From assembly GCF_001421805.1 (NCBI RefSeq), contig NZ_LMLC01000003.1:124236-188235 (forward strand): a stretch of 64,000 nt of DNA, written 5' to 3'. The stretch is from Sphingomonas sp. Leaf34 (GTDB lineage Bacteria; Pseudomonadota; Alphaproteobacteria; Sphingomonadales; Sphingomonadaceae). The translations under genes were made by a program, and so were the position numbers. Shown here in pieces: positions 63,153-64,000 of the stretch. Positions within the stretch are counted from its first letter, which is position 1, and each line of letters starts with the position of its first letter. The notes under the pieces are model-generated. The model worked only from the letters and a program-made list of their open reading frames with translations. It did no database searches and was not told the DNA's origin.

Positions 63153-63798
63153 GCAAGCGAGCGATACTTGCTGGATACCAAGTGCCGCCCCGTGCTGTCG
63201 TTATGTGGAGGGCGTTGAGGTAGTCGGCTATTGCCTGGAGTGTTGATGCCCCGGCTACTCGCGCAGCTTCCACATGAGGCATTAGCGCAGCGCGCCGGTC
63301 CACCGCCCTCGCCCCACGTACTGCCATGCTTCTCTGACGCCCAACGGCGCTCACTGCGGGCAAGTTGCCCCGATCACCCCCAAGGATGCGTCCACGGGCT
63401 CGGGCTGCTGTGAGAGCTTCTTTGGTGCGCTTGCTGATGACCTCCCTCTCCCACTGCGCCAACTGCGCCATCATCCCTACTGTTAGTCGATCGGCGTGCG
63501 GCATGTCCGCGAACACAACGGATTGTCCGCTATCCATAAGCGTATTGAGGAAGGCCGCGTTGCGGCTAAGTCGGTCCAGCTTGGCAACGACGAGTGTGGC
63601 CCCGGTTAGCTTGGAGTATGCCAAAGCCGCTTGTAGCTGCTGGCGATCGTTGCGCTTGCCGCTCTCCACTTCTGTGTACGATGCGATTGGCTCGACACCA
63701 GCGAGGTAGCGCAGCACGGCGCACTGCTGGGCTTCTAATCCCAGGCCACTTGCTCCCTGTTTGGCAGTGCTGACCCGATAGTATGCGACGAAGTTCAT
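63145..63798 (-). CDS. Serine recombinase of resolvase/invertase type
   Basis: 217 residues from the ATG giving MNFVAYYRVSTAKQGASGLG, with AAGGTG 5-7 bases upstream. Nucleophile Ser10 lies in YYRVSTAKQ. KLDRLSRNAAFLNTLMDSG and AQWEREVISKRTKEALTAARARG are typical of the catalytic domain and E-helix. The C-terminus (VEAARVAGASTLQAIADYLNALHI) is a resolvase-type HTH region. It could resolve, invert or excise DNA within the element. No inverted sites are evident close by. Confidence 0.9.
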   Translation of the reverse strand: MNFVAYYRVSTAKQGASGLGLEAQQCAVLRYLAGVEPIASYTEVESGKRNDRQQLQAALAYSKLTGATLVVAKLDRLSRNAAFLNTLMDSGQSVVFADMPHADRLTVGMMAQLAQWEREVISKRTKEALTAARARGRILGGDRGNLPAVSAVGRQRSMAVRGARAVDRRAALMPHVEAARVAGASTLQAIADYLNALHITTARGGTWYPASIARLLK

Positions 63799-63930
63799 CT
63801 TTACACCTTGAAGCATTGCCCGTTGCTTCAATGCGTAAAGCCGCTGCCACAGATGTACGACCACTCAATGGGGCTCATCACGACGTCTCATTGGCGCAGG
63901 AGCAGCAGGTATGCTGATGGGGTGCTTTGA

Positions 63931-63951
63931 CCCTGTGTGGGCGTCTGCGGG
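63931..63951 (+). repeat. Direct repeat copy 2 (CCCTGTG...GCGTCTGCGGG)
   Basis: Partner of 54,739-54,759, with 2 mismatches in 21. It lies upstream of the resolvase-type recombinase gene. Confidence 0.5.
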
Positions 63952-63977
63952 GCGGCATGACCCTGCCCAGACCCAGG

Positions 63978-63989
63978 GGGTATATACCC
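63978..63989. promoter_or_regulatory. Palindrome GGGTATATACCC near the right edge
   Basis: Perfect 12-bp palindrome about 180 bp upstream of the resolvase-type gene. Flanking GGGG and CCCC extend the symmetry imperfectly. The rest of 63,799-64,000 shows no gene. Confidence 0.4.
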
Positions 63990-64000
63990 TCGCCCCTGTG

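Larger units (their letters stand above)
52858..64000 (+). mobile_element. Integrated element in comEC (left part; right end outside window)
   Basis: It begins where comEC homology stops and a large serine recombinase gene starts about 50 bp later, the usual layout at an attachment site. The sequence is clearly less GC-rich than the backbone and lacks the palindromic repeats that fill backbone gaps. Cargo includes small unknown genes, a DUF2958 protein, a glycosylase-like protein, a membrane/HEPN pair, a terminase small-subunit-like protein and a second serine recombinase. No capsid, tail, conjugation or replication gene is visible in the 11 kb seen. Exact left boundary is uncertain by about 25 bp. 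Confidence 0.85.

Overview
The window looks like the chromosome of a Sphingomonas-type alphaproteobacterium (Sphingomonadales). It is GC-rich, genes are densely packed with many 4-base ATGA overlaps, and the gene order (divL-tsaE-amgK-murU-addB; ppiD-trpE; trpG-trpD-trpC-moaC-moeA-lexA-comEC) is the one I know from that order. It also carries several families of GC-rich palindromic intergenic repeats. No rRNA, tRNA or CRISPR array was recognised.

Positions 1-51,600 are chromosomal backbone. On the left, a minus-strand operon runs divL (a tyrosine-bearing pseudo-histidine kinase of cell polarity), tsaE (tRNA t6A synthesis), amgK and murU (cell-wall sugar recycling) and addB (recombination, cut by the window edge). 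Next come ahcY with a perfect 20-bp palindrome of SahR-operator type, yqgE, a Prx5-like peroxiredoxin, AMP nucleosidase, an M2 metallopeptidase, an alpha/beta hydrolase, and a 1570-residue trimeric autotransporter adhesin built from repeated modules. Then follow asd, an MgtC-like protein, a DPP-IV-like S9 peptidase, a MoxR ATPase whose VWA/CoxE-like partner lies 4.3 kb away, a GT-C-like membrane protein, a CHAP-domain protein and a CocE/NonD hydrolase. anmK (which feeds the AmgK/MurU route), rimO, a serine hydrolase, an M17 aminopeptidase, tpiA, ppiD, trpE, trpGDC, moaC, a TonB-like protein, moeA and lexA complete the backbone. lexA has three in-phase SOS half-sites in front of it.

From about 52,860 to the right edge the character changes: lower GC, small unknown genes, intrinsic terminators between single genes, and no backbone repeats. 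comEC is cut here; only its C-terminal part remains. A large serine recombinase starts about 50 bp from the break. The break therefore looks like the left attachment site of an integrated element of more than 11 kb whose right end lies outside the window.

The element carries a DUF2958 protein, two possible tandem paralogues, a helix-hairpin-helix DNA-glycosylase-like protein with Lys and Asp in the endonuclease III catalytic positions, and a minus-strand pair made of a two-TM membrane protein and a protein with a HEPN-type R-N-x3-H motif (abortive-infection-like). It also carries a phage terminase small-subunit-like protein and a second, smaller serine recombinase. Two of its genes share an 89% identical 36-bp leader followed by hairpins of different sequence but the same geometry, with the ribosome-binding site in the 12-nt loop. 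The best candidates for something new are the membrane/HEPN pair, the glycosylase-like gene, and this duplicated leader, all within a comEC-disrupting, possibly phage-satellite-like element.
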